64,000 nucleotides of DNA from Pleodorina starrii (Eukaryota > Chlorophyta > Chlorophyceae > Chlamydomonadales > Volvocaceae). A program made the position numbers and the translations under genes. Under the pieces are notes generated by a model that did not search any database, had not been told where the DNA came from, and worked only from the letters and a program-made list of their open reading frames with translations. Where the stretch lies: positions 1,471,501-1,535,500 of the forward strand of contig BRXU01000025.1 of the NCBI GenBank assembly GCA_030267565.1, written 5' to 3'. This document shows positions 12,337 to 24,365 of this stretch, piece after piece; within the stretch, counting starts at the first letter, position 1, and each line of letters begins with the position of its first letter.

Positions 12337-13420
12337 GGCTATGTGTAACGTGTAACAAAATCAGGTGAACTTTCGAATGCCAGGCAACTAAATCTCAAGG
12401 AGTGCTTATGACATAAGACATGAACGGTTCATCTTCTGGGCAAAATGGAAAAGTATTTGAACAATATTCACATCGATGATTGTCAGATCTTTGTGATGAG
12501 CAGCAGTTAAGAGAGATTGCACGAACCCTGTGAAGCGCTCCTCCAGGGGCGCGGTGCAGTGCCCCGCATAACCCCGTACATACGAATTAATCCGATACCA
12601 CGTCCCAAAGGATTCTTATCTCCCATAAGAAAAATTAATATATATTCTACCAAAATAGTATGATATGTACACTGCTCAACGAAGTGCTCAGGGTCGTTTG
12701 TCATTGCCGCGCCGCGATGCAACAACTGTATGTCTGCATCCTCCCCACCCACCCCCCAAGTAACGCCCACTAAAGCGCGGAGGAGTCATGTTATGCGCCA
12801 CATTTAACCGTTCCTAAAAGCACCATAGTATAGTTACAGGGACGATCGTCGCAGTACTGCAGTTATGCTTTCGTCCCGAGGCCAAGTCTCAAGTTTTCCA
12901 ATGACGCCGACACGCCGTAAGCCCAAGCGATATCCGGCGGGAGCAATCAGGGCCTCCAAAAGTTCAGCGTGGCGTCTGTCCACTTGCGAGCGAAGTAGCA
13001 AGCCTCCCCCCCCCCCGCAACAGCCGCACAACACAATTTCGCGTATTGCCACGTGACACACGCACACACACGCGACACACCGCCTCCCGACAAACAGATT
13101 TCCTGTTTTGTCAGAGCTTTGCGTTTTATTTCTATTTAATACGAAAGCCTCACTGCCCGCTGCCGCTGTATGATGTCGATTCAAAGGATGTCTCGGTGCC
13201 AATGTGACTGCCGGGCGCTGGGTTGCCGTCACAGCCAGTCGCTGAACTGTGTTAGGCGCCCTAACCCCGGAGAATGATAACCATACGTGTGACTTTGTCT
13301 CCCGGTGTGCGTCCTGGCCTGGAGCCATAACAGAAGGTCAGACGCCAAGTAGACCCACGTGGCCATAGTGCCCGTAGTTTGCAACAAAAGGCCAAAGGCA
13401 AGGAGACGATTGATGCCGTG
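12337..13420. other. Intergenic region, no gene seen
   Basis: Moderately AT-rich DNA between the TAZ gene start and the end of the Pro-rich membrane protein gene. Only short frames occur, without domains or splice-consistent continuation. It should contain the TAZ gene promoter. Confidence 0.4.
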
Positions 13421-13425
13421 TTACA
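13421..13425 (-). terminator. Candidate poly(A) signal TGTAA of the 13.9-17.75 kb gene
   Basis: TTACA on the plus strand reads TGTAA on the minus strand, the usual Chlamydomonas/Volvox polyadenylation signal. It lies about 0.5 kb after the stop codon. The assignment rests on motif and position only. Confidence 0.4.
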
Positions 13426-13928
13426 CGATGCCAGGGACACTGTACCGGGACACTGTGCAGCAGCAGCAGCAGCAGCCGTCCCCGGGTTCCCCGCGCCGCG
13501 CCGCACGCCTTCCCTTCCTCCCGCCGTCCCCCGTTAGGGTCAGCTCCTCCTGCCACCTTCCCAGCCGCCTGCCCTTCCTCCCTTCCCCCACGCAAACCCC
13601 CCCCCCCCTCACCGTCCGCGCTGCCACGCCCTCCCGTCGGCCCTCCTTCCGCGCATCCCGCAGCGAGCCGCTCCCAGTTCCCCATCCCTCCACCGAACGA
13701 CCACCATGAACCATGCATATAACCCTTCCGAGGACCAACAACCTCAACCACAACCACAACAACCACAAACCCCAACAAACAAAACCACTCGCTTGCTCGG
13801 TACGTCTCCGTTCCTTGGCCCGGTCACGTCAAAGCGTCTGTTGGTGATCAATATCCCCCGTGTGTATGCTCGCTCCCTAGAGGAGAGTTCTCACGCGCCT
13901 GGGGACTCCGGACTCTGCCGCCAGCGAC

Positions 13929-15304
13929 CTAAAGGAAGGGCTGCCGTTGCTGCTCGCATTGTCGTTGCTGCTGCTGCCGCCGCCGCCAGTCGTTCGTCAG
14001 CGGCCGCCTCGCCGCCTCGATGTCGTCCGATCCCTCGTCGCTCGTGCGTCCACCATTCGTTTCATCGTCGCTGTCGTCGTCGTCCTCCGACGGCGACGGC
14101 GACTCAGAGCCAGAGGGAGACGAAGCCGCCGCCGTAACGCCGCGCCGCCGGCGGCTCCTCTCCACCGCCGAGCCGCCGCCGCCGCTGCGGCTGCCTGACG
14201 GGCGCGCACCCATGTCCGCTGATGACCCGTGGGCCGCGACATCTTCACGTGCGGAATCCGGCCCGCGTTGTGGCGACGTCCGCCAACGCGGCCGTGTCAC
14301 GGCAACCACCGTGGAGGCAGCGGCGGCTGCGGCGGCGGCAGTGATGGAACGACCCATGGGTCCGCCCGCCTTCCCAAGCAGCCGCTGCAGCAACAGCGGC
14401 CGACGCGACGCGGCGGCGCCTTGGAGCGCCGCGGCGGCGCCGCCATCCTCATCGCTGTCGTCGTCGCGGTCGCTGTCGTCGTGTGTGGCAGCGGCGGCGA
14501 CGGCCGCCGCCGCCGCCGCCGCCAGCCCCTTACCGGCGGGAAGCGGACCACGCAACGGTGCCGCGGCGCTTGCGACGGTGGCGCCGACGGCCGAGCCGGC
14601 CGCCGATCTCGACGCCGCTCCGCTGCCGGTAGCTGCCGGCGGCCGCTGTAGCGACGTGGCGAGTGGCGGCGGTGGCGGCGGCGGCGCCGCCGCCGTGCCT
14701 CCGCCGCTTCTGCCGCCAGCGCTAGGCCGCGGCGGCCTCGCCAACCGCGGCGGCGGCGGCGGCAGCGCGCCGCCTCCGCAGCTAGCGGCGCCGCGAGCCT
14801 GAGGGGCAGTGGAAGCGCCGCGCAGAGCCGTACCAGTACGACTGCCGCCGCCGTCACTGGCGGCGGCGTCGCGCCAGCGTCTACCGCCAGTGACGACATC
14901 GCCGTTGATGGCGTCATCGCAGCCGAGGCCGAGCGGACGGCTACTCTCTGGCCCGCGGCCGCAGAAGGCTGCGCGGCGGCCGCCGCCGCCGCCGCCGCGC
15001 GCGTGTGCGCTGTCGCCGCTGGAACTCGACTCGCCGTCGCTTTCGTCGCTACCGTCGCTGTTGCGCACGGGCCGACGCATCGGGCGCTCATTCGAAGCGA
15101 CGGCTCGGACCGGGCCAGGACGACGGTCGTGCACTCCACCGCCGTCCGTCGCACGACTGCCGTACAGCGCACGGCACGAGGCGGTAGCGGCGGCGGCGCC
15201 ACCGCCAGTGCTTCGGGACTTTGCCATCGCTGCGCCATTTCTGGCTGCTGAGCCGGAGCCGGATCCGAACCTGTCGCCACCAGTAGCGCTGGGTGCTGCC
15301 GCGC

Positions 15305-15338
<34 letters not shown>

Positions 15339-17750
15339 GTCTCTCCCCGCGGCGCCGCCGCCGCCACGGCGGTGATTGGCAAGCACGGCTACCACCTCCC
15401 GGTCCATTGTTGTACGGCGTGATACATCCGCCGCCGCCGCCGTAGTTCTTGGAAGCACTGCCGCAGCTGCTACCGCAGGCCTTGGCCGTACACCGCTGGT
15501 GTGGGGTGTACGGCGACCGCCAGCGTCGGCGCCAGTCTCGGAAACGTCAGGGCGGTCATCACTGGCGTCGCTGCCGCTGCCGTCTTGCTCCCCAGCCTTG
15601 GGGCCGCAGCCGCCGCCGACGCGACCCTTGCCGTCGCCCCCGCCGCCGCCGACACGTCCCTTGCCGTCGCCCACGCCGCCGCCGACCACAGCACGGCGCG
15701 CTTTGCCGGCCTGGTCGCTTCGGATGCGGTCCGATCGGTCCGATTGGCCTCTCGCCCCAAGATGGCCCTCTCGCCACCTACGCTCCCCGTCGCACGACCT
15801 TGCAGCTATCCTTCCGGGCCCCAACGCTGCCGCCGCCGCCATCGCCGCAGCGGAGCGACCACACGGCGGCGCAGCGTCACAGGTAAGGCGCCGTACAGCG
15901 CGGCCCGTGCCGTTCTCAGTCCTGCCGCCGCCGCCGCCGGATGAGCAGCCCACCGCCCGTGGCTCCAGCGCCGGCGGCGCCCAGCTCTCCTTGCCGCTGT
16001 CGCTGGCGGAGCCGTCGGTGTCGTACATGTCGTACAAGAGGTTGTGGCACATGTCCACATTCACGCCGGCGGCGGAGGCGCCGCCGCCGGAGCCGGCGCG
16101 GCACGCCACGGTCCCGCCGGCGCTTCCGCCGGCGCCGGCGCCGCCGCCGCTGGACCGCTTGACGGCGCCGGTCAGCAAGCCGCCCAGCGTGCTTGTACCA
16201 GCGGCGGTGCCGCGCAGCTGGCTTCGCGCTTTCGCTGGCGGAGGCCCTTGTAGCGTCACTGGCGTCGCCGCCGCCGCTGCCGCTGCGATGCAGCCGCCAG
16301 GCGGCGCCCGCCCCACAGGCATGGCGGCGTCGGAGTCACTGGAATCTACTTTCGACAGCGCCGCTGAGGCGCCTCCGGAATCGCCGTCATCGCCGCCGCC
16401 GTCGGCAGCGGCACCGCCACGACTGCCGCTGTCGCGCAGCGCTGGCGGCGCGGCGTAATGAGTCAGACGGCGGCGACGGCTGTGAGTCCGGATCGCCGTA
16501 CGAATCCGTACAATTACGATGGCGGAGGCGATCAGCAGTGCCACGCCTGCCGCACCCGCTACCGCTGCAAGTACGGCATCGATGGTTGCCGTATCTCGCG
16601 GCACAGCGGCAAGGTAGTACGGCGGCGGCCGCCGCGACGCCGAGGGCGCCGGCGGCCCTCTTGGCGATTGCGGCGGCGGCGGCAATGCGTCGTGTAGGCT
16701 TGCGAGCGCCGCCGGCGTGGCCGGCGTCACCGGAGGGGCCGGCGGCGGTGGCGAGACGTTGGACAGGGCAGGAGGGGCACCGCCGCCGCCGCCCTCCGGT
16801 GTCAAACTGGCAGGCAGCGGCGGCGGCAGCGGCGGCGACGGCGGCGACACGTCTGTGCCTCCCGCGGGTGCCGGGCCGCTGCGGCCGTTTTGCGGCGGCG
16901 GCAGCGGCATGGAGGGCTGGGCAGCGGGTGGCGGCCGCCGCAGCGAAACCTTCGGTGGCGGCGCCGGCGGCGCCGGTGGGTCCAGCTGCTGCAGCTGCGC
17001 AACAGGCGCCTCCGCTGGCTGTCTTTGGGTTTTTGGCGGTGCGGTTGCAGAGCCCGCAGGGGAGGGCGCAGGAGGAGGATTGGGCTCTGGACGGACCGAG
17101 CCCGACGGCGCCGGCGCTGGCGGAGCGGGGGGCGCGGTTCGGGGCGCCGAGCTGGAGGCTGGCGGCGGCGGCGGCGGTGGCGGCGGCGGCGGCGTGACGT
17201 CTTCGAGTGGCGGCGAAGTGGCGGTAGGGCCGTCGGGAGGTGCCAGGGCGCCAGGCAGGCTGTCGGTGCCGTCAGCGGTGGTTGGGGGCGGCGGAGGCGG
17301 CGGTGGAGGCGGCGGCGGAGGCGTGTCGGGCGCCTGCCGTGACGGGAAAGCTTGCGGCGAGTCTGATGGAGCCGCTGACCGTGGCGGCGGTGGCGGCGGC
17401 GGCGGTTGGGATGGAAGCTGAACTGACGGCGGCGAGGATTCTGCAAAGACTGGCTCGGGGTTTTGTGGTGGTGGCGGCGGAGGCGGCGGCAGCGCGTCTG
17501 GCGGGGACGCTAGCAGCACTGATGGATTCGTTGGGTCCAGCTGCGGCGGCCACGGCGTCGGTGGCGGCGGCGGTGGGGCCGCTGGCCGCGGCGGCCGGGG
17601 CACGCCTAGGGCACGCACGGGAAGCAAGGCAGCGAGGGCGGTGGATGTGAGGTGTCGCGAAGTGACGACACGACCTCTTTCGACGCAGGTGCTATCCACC
17701 ATTTGTTGACCCACAGTCGCACCGTGTCGGCGCCACCAATATGAACTCAC
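13929..17750 (-). CDS. Proline-rich ectodomain, single transmembrane, Gly/Ser-rich protein (1273 aa)
   Basis: One uninterrupted frame of 1273 codons. Residues about 35-50 (STALAALLPVRALGVP) resemble a short signal-peptide core. Residues about 50-380 are dense in Pro with long PPPPPP runs alternating with Ser/Ala-Pro, typical of volvocine hydroxyproline-rich glycoproteins. A hydrophobic segment at about 391-419 (IDAVLAAVAGAAGVALLI...) is followed by RIRTAIRTHSRRRR, a stop-transfer signature. The remaining 850 residues are Gly/Ala/Ser-rich with repeated acidic DSD/DDD/SDES patches and a QQQQ-containing end. The same layout is found in the 36.4-38.2 kb gene. No cysteine-patterned pherophorin domain was seen, so this is not called a pherophorin. 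Likely role (inferred): a plasma-membrane protein with an O-glycosylated extracellular rod. The true start may lie in an upstream exon. Confidence 0.7.
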
Positions 17751-19449
17751 TTTTCATTCATTCATTCAGTCAGTCATTAAGCTGACCACTGTGTAACTGA
17801 AGTTGGTGAAACCACGGTCTATTTAGCTCAATTAGCTCCGAAGACGCGATTTTCTCCGCGACGCCTGCGCTGGTTGCGCTGGAAGCCGGTGCTTTCAATA
17901 GGCTGAAATCGGAGACACGTCGTCATGCTCTTCGCGCACGGAAGAGTGGCGTCTAAGACGAGCGGACACTTGACCTTTTCTGCCAGGGGCCGCACGGCCC
18001 TAACCGCGACTATAACTTGTACGCTGCATCCGCGCGTAAGAACCTCCACAATCTTTGGAAAGAAAATCGTGCAGAAGGCGAAGGGTGCGGGCCAGTACGG
18101 CGGCTATTCAGCAGCCGGCCCGGCTATAAGCGTGGTCCTATGCCTGCGCAAACGTCTTTAATGAGTATGTGGTCGTGATGAAATATAGCGAGGCGTTATA
18201 CCAATCATGCCCCCAAAACGAACAGCGAATCCCGTGCTGCACACAGCTCCTGTGAGCCTGCAGTGAGCTGCGTTACCCGGAACAGTATACGCGCAGCATC
18301 TCGCTCAGCATGCATCCCAACTAGCCGCTACAACGGCGCGGCAGGGACTCAAGCGAGACCCCACAGATGCGCAAGTCCGCATGTTGAACGGTCTGGGAGC
18401 GGTCCCCGGACCCATGCTGTTCATGAAGCGGACACCGGCCCAGATCAACGCGCTTAAGGTGCACGGTGAAACCTACCAGAGCAACTTGCGGACCATGACT
18501 GGCGACGACGCTGCGAGACCCGTCCCCGGTAAACCCATAACATACGAAACGAAACAGGTTGAACGCCCCTGATCAACGCCTTGTACTAGAACGCCTTCAT
18601 AGTTGTGGCCTGTACTGTCGCTTTTGCGGCCTTTTCAGCATGGGATGTTACGAATGCCGGCAGCCTGTTGGTCTTCCAAGGCATTCATCCACAGTGCCTT
18701 GCCGTGCCCTTGACTATCATTATTTACACGTAAATAACAGAGCTCTTTTTAGCAAACGTTATGCACTTTCAGTCTGGCCGATACATATTTTGCTTGCGTC
18801 GGGCCACGGCTTTGCTTCCCGCGTGCCCCGCGCTATGAATGATAATCTGCGCCTAACAGTAAAGCAAGTACTGTTAACAGGTTTTTAAATGCAAAATGTG
18901 TGTTTATGTTACATCCGACGCCACTTGCCGTGCCCAACAGGGACCATGCGCAGCATGCTAGTAATGCTGGGTGACACGGCGCTACCTCAGATTGCTGTCC
19001 ATCCTTGTCGTACTGTTTCTGTGTGTGTTTTGTGTTGCAAATGTACCCGACCACATTCATGTGCACAGTGCAGTAGACATCGGACATTGGGCATTGACGA
19101 ATACGACAGGCAGGGCGTTCACATACTTCACGTGAGCCGTTTGGTTGGTGTACCCATTGAGCATCACCGGGGTAATCGAGATTCAATGCGATGGTTGAGG
19201 TCGTTGGCGTACCGTCCGGCGTTCTTGTCCGTTCCTTCTGCCTTTCGCAACCACGCACCAGTACTTGCTTTCAGGGTTGTTCTCTGCATCTCCTTTCACA
19301 GCTCCCCTTGATTCGACTCCATGCGCTGCGAGCACTGCTGCCTGTACTGCGGCCGCTGTCCGCACTATTTATTGCAGTGTGCGCGTGTGTCAGCGCACCC
19401 GGTTCTTTCATTCATTCACGCCCTCACTCACTCACTCACTCATTGATTC
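17751..19449. other. Gene-poor region with one short coding-like frame
   Basis: TCAT/TCAG tetranucleotide repeats at 17754-17776 lie just upstream of the preceding gene. At about 18381-18570 (+) a frame reads LGAVPGPMLFMKRTPAQINALKVHG and looks protein-like, but it has no start, partner exon or recognised family. It may be a fragment. The rest shows nothing recognisable. A CTCA repeat occurs at 19424-19441. Confidence 0.3.
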
Positions 19450-19451
19450 AC

Positions 19452-19815
19452 CTGGTGGGTTTGGTGCAAATGGCAGGTACGGTGGGTAGTCCGGCAGAGG
19501 CGGCGCAGGCACCTGAGGAGCTCGCGAAAGAACGCGGCGCCCTCCGCGGCTCCCGAATCCGCCGCCGCCGCCGTCGCGCTGCGCCGCCGCGGGCAGCTGA
19601 CCGCCCCATCCGCTGCGAACTCCGGCGTCGCTGCCGCGATGCCGCTGCTGCCGCTGATGTGTACCGGCTTCCCCACTTGGGCTGCTGCCGTCACTGATGC
19701 GGCCGCCGCCGCTACCGGCGGCGCCGCCGCCGCCACCGCCGCTGCCGGCGCGGCCGTGCGCACCCCTCAAACCGCCACCGCCACGGTGGCTTGCTGCTGC
19801 GGCTACAGTGCCAAG
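19452..19815 (-). CDS. Possible Gly-rich exon of an unresolved gene
   Basis: A minus-strand frame reads from a Gly-rich part with GGRISDGSSPSG through an Arg/Gly/Gln-rich stretch and ends PAPPLPDYPPYLPFAPNPPG just before GTGAATC, which would serve as a donor. The tidy Pro-rich end at a splice site suggests a coding exon, but an alternative Ala-rich minus frame is also open and no neighbouring exon could be matched. Confidence 0.3.
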
Positions 19816-19819
19816 TGCA

Positions 19820-21690
19820 CCTGCATACGAAGCCCAGGGGGAGACGGGCGGGTGGCGGCGCAGGATGGATTAGACGAGGACGAGTGATGCATGATGCCGT
19901 ACGCGGCACCGAGTCATGATGTCGTCCGCCGTACGTCGATTGGCCCTCAGTAAGTCCATCTGCAAAGAGCTTGGGCGGGTGGGTTCGGGAGGGCTCGGAC
20001 TGGACTGGTCCTTTCCTTTCATCCTTGCGTGCAATGCATCGCCGGCACATTTTGAAACGCAAAAAAAGGAGGGCCGGCTGTGTTCTTAATGTCGAGGGTC
20101 TGGAGTCCCACTGCAACAGCCACAGCCATTATAACAGAAAAAACAGTGTCGGGGCGGGAGTCCCACGGTGGGCCAAGGCGGCAGGGGATGACACAGAATT
20201 CGGAGGCCTGCACCCGACCGCCTGCGTTTCAATGGTTCCAATGCTTCCTGTTTCCTGTTCAGATCGACCTGCTGCTGGTCCCGTGCGTAATGCGTGGCCT
20301 CATCAGTTTACTGGAACTGCACCGGAACGCAACTCAATGCGCAAACGCCCTCACCTTCGCGCTCCCAGAGCAAAAGCACGGAGCAAACGAGGAGAGCCAC
20401 AACGAGCCCCATCGGTGTTTGTCAGTTGTTATTTTGGGGTGGCTCGTCGAGAGGTCCTGAATGGGGGGTTGTGCTCCTCATCACTGCTCCATCCGCTCGC
20501 GAATACAAACACCGACAGGCAGTATCATACCATCTCTGCTTATGCCTCATTTACCATGCCCTTTGATTACACAAAGTAATAATAGCGTTAAATTCAAGGA
20601 ACGTTGTACGCTGCAGTGTCGAAACAGTCAGATGAGCGCTGTGGCCGCTCCTGCTGTTGCGATTTTATGCTTGCCGTAAGAAATTGAAATTCCCATTCAT
20701 GGCAACATAAACTGGACAGCATTGGACACTGAACTGTGCCCACCGATGGGATCCAGCACAGTTTTGGATCCCATTTTTGGATAACTGTAGAGGCCAACCA
20801 ACGGACGATACTGCTCGTCCCCCGCTTAGGGCTTTCAATCCCGACACCGGCGCTCAACCCCAGCACATAAGCCAAATTCATACGCTTCCGCGGTCTTGGT
20901 TCTATTTGCGACAACTCCTACCTAATTTGACGATCAGTTTGGGTTCGGACGAGCAGTTCGAGAAAGCGCTCGAAGCCGAGGGACCCCAATGCAGCCGACG
21001 AGCCCTCCAAACGCATGCATCTCTTAGGAAATGATTTGCTTATTTTGAAAGTCTTGAAGCGGGGGCCTTGCTTGATAAATTTACCGCTGTCGCCCCGTGC
21101 GCCTGACGAGGAAACGCCAGCTTGGCGTGTCCTGCCCGACCCATTGTTCGACATGACAGAACAAGCACCCGCGAAATTGCACACCGCTCATTGCCGAGGC
21201 GCTTCTATCCCACATGATTCTTCTTAGTTGACTTGAACCGCCTTCGACTGTACGCGGCGCGACGGAAGACTGTTGCCACGTGCGCAGACGAAGCGTCACC
21301 TGGTCACGTTGACGCGCGCCGAATATACGTCGGCGAATGCCCGTGACAAAAGAAATTCCAAAACCCCAATGTCCGCCTTCACGCCCAGGCCGCTCGTGGC
21401 GCATCGCCGGAGTGGGCGGAGCAGGCGGAGCTCGATAGCAAATCACGTGCTTCTGGCGACCTGTTCCTAACCCATCCAACGAGGGCGGGCGCGCCGCTGA
21501 CGCGCGCCAACGCCGTCGGCCGTTTCCCTGGAAATGGCCGCGAGTCCATTACACTCCCTCGCAGCTTAAACAGATATCCTCCGTTCGACACCGCCGCCCT
21601 TGCTCCTTCGCGCCGCGCGCATTCGTCGAACGGGGCCCATATTGCGGGCCTTTCCACACCAAATGGCGACCCGCCCATACAGGGGGGTAC
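19820..21690. other. No gene resolved
   Basis: Only short frames. A plus frame near 21040-21130 (KVLKRGPCLINLPLSPRAPDEE) is protein-like but isolated. The region may contain decayed mobile DNA. No repeats long enough to define an element were seen by eye. Confidence 0.3.
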
Positions 21691-21691
21691 G

Positions 21692-22374
21692 CCTATTATG
21701 GGACACCCCGTATTATGGGACACTGGCGTTTTCTTCACAATCGGACATTCATTGGCCACGAAACTCTGGAATCGTATACTACACATATAAACTTATATTT
21801 TCGTCAGCGGACATGTGTCCTGAATCTTTTCATGTGACGTGCGATTTTGGTTGTGGTCTCGGAACCATGAGCGGCAACTGTCGTCGGTAAATTCTGCAAG
21901 CCATTGAGCGCTAGCCCTCAGGAAACAATTAACTATATATTATAGACATGTTTGCACCGGAAAACACTGATTCGCTGCCTTTTAGCACTACGGAGGTACC
22001 CTCGCCCAGCGACATGGGTGAGAGTGGCGACACCGAGTGAGTCGACACCATAGCTTTACACGCCAGACGTGTTCCAGGCATAATCATGGCTAATACGAAT
22101 ATGATGGAGCAATTTGGGACGCCAGTGTGCGTGTATGCGGTCCTTTTGAGTCATTTTCAAACTGTCCCATAATAGGGGGCGATTTCAAAAAAGGGGGTTT
22201 TTGGACCCAATCACAGAAGTGCCTTTGTACCTGATGTTCATGTCAGAGTTTTAGACCGCGGTTCAAGGGCCTCACAGAGGACATATACGGCCATGTACAA
22301 CCCGAAGCTGAGGGCGAGTGACGGTCATTTGCCCAATCTGCAGAGCATGTAAAGCTGAAGTGTCCCATAATACG
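21692..22374. repeat. Interleaved inverted repeats around TATTATGGGACA (possible DNA-transposon remnant)
   Basis: TATTATGGGACA occurs at 21694-21705 and 21711-21722. Its reverse complement occurs at 22163-22174 and 22361-22372. Extended matches pair the outer left copy with the inner right copy (CCTATTATGGGACA, 14 bp) and the inner left copy with the outer right copy (CGTATTATGGGACACT, 16 bp). No transposase frame lies between them. The spacing (about 0.5-0.7 kb) fits a MITE-like non-autonomous element or two nested ones, but target-site duplications were not identified. Confidence 0.45.
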
Positions 22375-22891
22375 CGAACCCACCTGTAAGCCGTAACGTC
22401 CACTGCAAAGCGCTTCCGTTGAGATGAGCCCATCAAGAAACGCCCAAAGGATGTTCTCCAACATTCGTTGACGCCAATACCACCCAACTAACCAGTGCCC
22501 TTAACGCTGTCTCCGCCTCCATCTGCTGCTGAAACGCCGGGTGCGCAAAAGGTTAGCCCCATAGGGTCGCGCCGGGTGACCAAAAGGCACCAGGGGTGGA
22601 GCTCCACTACCTCACACCCCCACGCACACAGGGCTTGGGTCCCGCTGGGTCCCACTGTACCTACAGCAACAGCGACGACGACAGCAAGCACATCTACTAC
22701 GTGCTACCATTGGCTAGTTGGCTTTATTACCGCACCTAATCTGGCGCAGGAGGGAGCCCCACAGTCCCGTTGTTGCTGCTGCTGTTGCTGCTGTTGCTGC
22801 TGTTATCGTTGCCACAGCACCGATGCGCAGACCGCACCCGACGCTGTCACTTTGCTTGGGCACCTCCGTAACGTGGTGGTTGGGTGGTTGG

Positions 22892-23557
22892 TTAATTGGG
22901 TGGAAGGCCGAGCGAAAGGAAGCCCGCTGGCGTTTGGCGATCTGTGGCGTGCCCAGGTTGCGAAACCCCCTCACATGCGGGGCCCGCGCCCTTTTGCTTG
23001 TGCTTGTGGCAGGCACCACCATCCGGGGCTTCGGGGGGGGGGAGAAGGGGAGCAGCGGCTGTGCTTGCCATCGCTACCACCATTTCGGGGGCTTGCCCGG
23101 CGGCGACAGGCGACAGGGTTTTTGACCAGTTGCTTGGCGCAGACTGCTGGGCCGCAAGTCTCCCGCGCGCGGGCCCAGGTACGACATACCCAGGCCTGCG
23201 GGTGGCCTGCAGCTGCGTTTCCTGCGGTTTGTGGACGTTCCAAGGTTGCTGCGGTCTCTGCCGGAGATCGCGTGCGGCGGCTGCTGGTGTGGAGCTTTGG
23301 ATGCGGCTATGGAAGGCGGCTTCTGCGCGGGTTTCTGCCCATGTCCCTGGCTCCCTGGTCATGTCGAGTGGCGACACGCCTGCTGCTGGACACGTCTCTG
23401 GTGTGCTTCTGCGCCCCGCCCCCCTGGGACTCCCTGAGAAAATGGTGGGGTTCGGTTGTCCCGTCCCGTCGGCCAACCGTGTACTTTCGGGCGGTTTCTC
23501 CGTTGTGTTCGTGGCAGGAGGGGGCAATGTGCCCTGCACGGACCGCAGGGCGGACAC
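22892..23557 (-). CDS. Possible coding frame, unrecognised (222 aa open)
   Basis: The minus frame has a diverse composition (for example ETCPAAGVSPLDMTREPGTW and SNWSKTLSPVAAGQAPEMVV) and reads more like protein than the overlapping plus frame at 22495..23934, which contains a run of 11 Cys from CTG repeats. No start, splice partner or family was identified. It could belong to a mobile element, as it lies next to one. Confidence 0.25.
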   Translation of the reverse strand: MSALRSVQGTLPPPATNTTEKPPESTRLADGTGQPNPTIFSGSPRGAGRRSTPETCPAAGVSPLDMTREPGTWAETRAEAAFHSRIQSSTPAAAARDLRQRPQQPWNVHKPQETQLQATRRPGYVVPGPARGRLAAQQSAPSNWSKTLSPVAAGQAPEMVVAMASTAAAPLLPPPEAPDGGACHKHKQKGAGPACEGVSQPGHATDRQTPAGFLSLGLPPN

Positions 23558-24194
23558 GTACCGGTGGTAGCCTTGAGCGACGAGCCAACAAGTACACTAC
23601 AGTGTGTTCGCTACGGTACTGTCGCGGCCCGCTGCCCCCGCGGCCTGTTGGCTTGCCAGGTTGTTGGGTGAGAACGCCCCGTGGAACTGTACTGCCAAGA
23701 TCGACTGGTGCTCTGGTGGTGTACATCCGTACTGCTGTCCAGGTAACCCAACGTTGTCTTCGTACTGCAGGTCAGGTGTACTGCAGTCGCTTACGGTGGG
23801 CGCCTGCATCCGGGCAGCAAGTCCTCAGGACGGTGCGGCACACGGATGCGGTCGTGGAAGCCAACGCCCTTACAAATAACCGAGAGAATGCGTGTGGCAG
23901 TGGAATCGACGGAGTTGCGTATACAGTACAGTAGTTATACGAGTATTTACGGGCAGTTGCATGTGAATTCGGGTTCGTATACGTTTTTGGGCGGGGCCCC
24001 AGCGCGAAGCGCCCAGGGGGGCCCCGCCCTGTAGGATTGCCCATGTCCGTGTGCCCGTGGGACGATGGAAGTAATTGGACAAGTGTAGACAAGTGTAGGC
24101 CATCGGACGGGCTGCATAAGTAAAAGATTACATTCTTTATTGCACGGTAAATTTATTATAGGAACCCAACCTCGTATGAGTAAAAGCCAGTTTG

Positions 24195-24365
24195 GCACTT
24201 ACAGGGACTTAAGTGCTCGGGACAACGGCCGTACGACAATGGGAGGCTCTCTCCCGCAAGTGAGCCGTGACCGCATGCAGACTGCACCCCGATACATCTA
24301 GCAATTTGCGTTCACCTGTAGGAATCGTTCTGTAGGCCTCGAGACGGCGCCCCAAACTTCACCCC
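24195..24365 (+). repeat. Split direct repeat A1 (left end of element)
   Basis: A 171-bp segment starting GCACTTACAGGGACTTAAGT. It matches 29509-29679 with one difference (ACATCTAG here, ACATATAG in A2). Sequence beyond 24365 diverges at once. Confidence 0.93.

Noticed and set aside
13706..14137. Gln/Pro-rich plus frame starting MNHAYNPSEDQQPQ
   Set aside because: Created by CAACC repeats downstream of the minus-strand gene and then antisense to it; no independent support.
15376..17421. Large plus-strand frames (360, 334 and 234 codons) over the Pro-rich gene
   Set aside because: Pure Ala/Arg/Gly/Pro shadows of the minus-strand codons. The minus frame has the HRGP rod, TM segment and stop-transfer sequence.
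13929..17750. Calling the protein a pherophorin
   Set aside because: Pro-rich rods occur in many volvocine proteins, and no Cys-patterned pherophorin domain is visible.
22495..23934. 479-codon plus frame
   Set aside because: Contains an 11-Cys run from CTG repeats and no motif; the minus frame over part of it is more protein-like.
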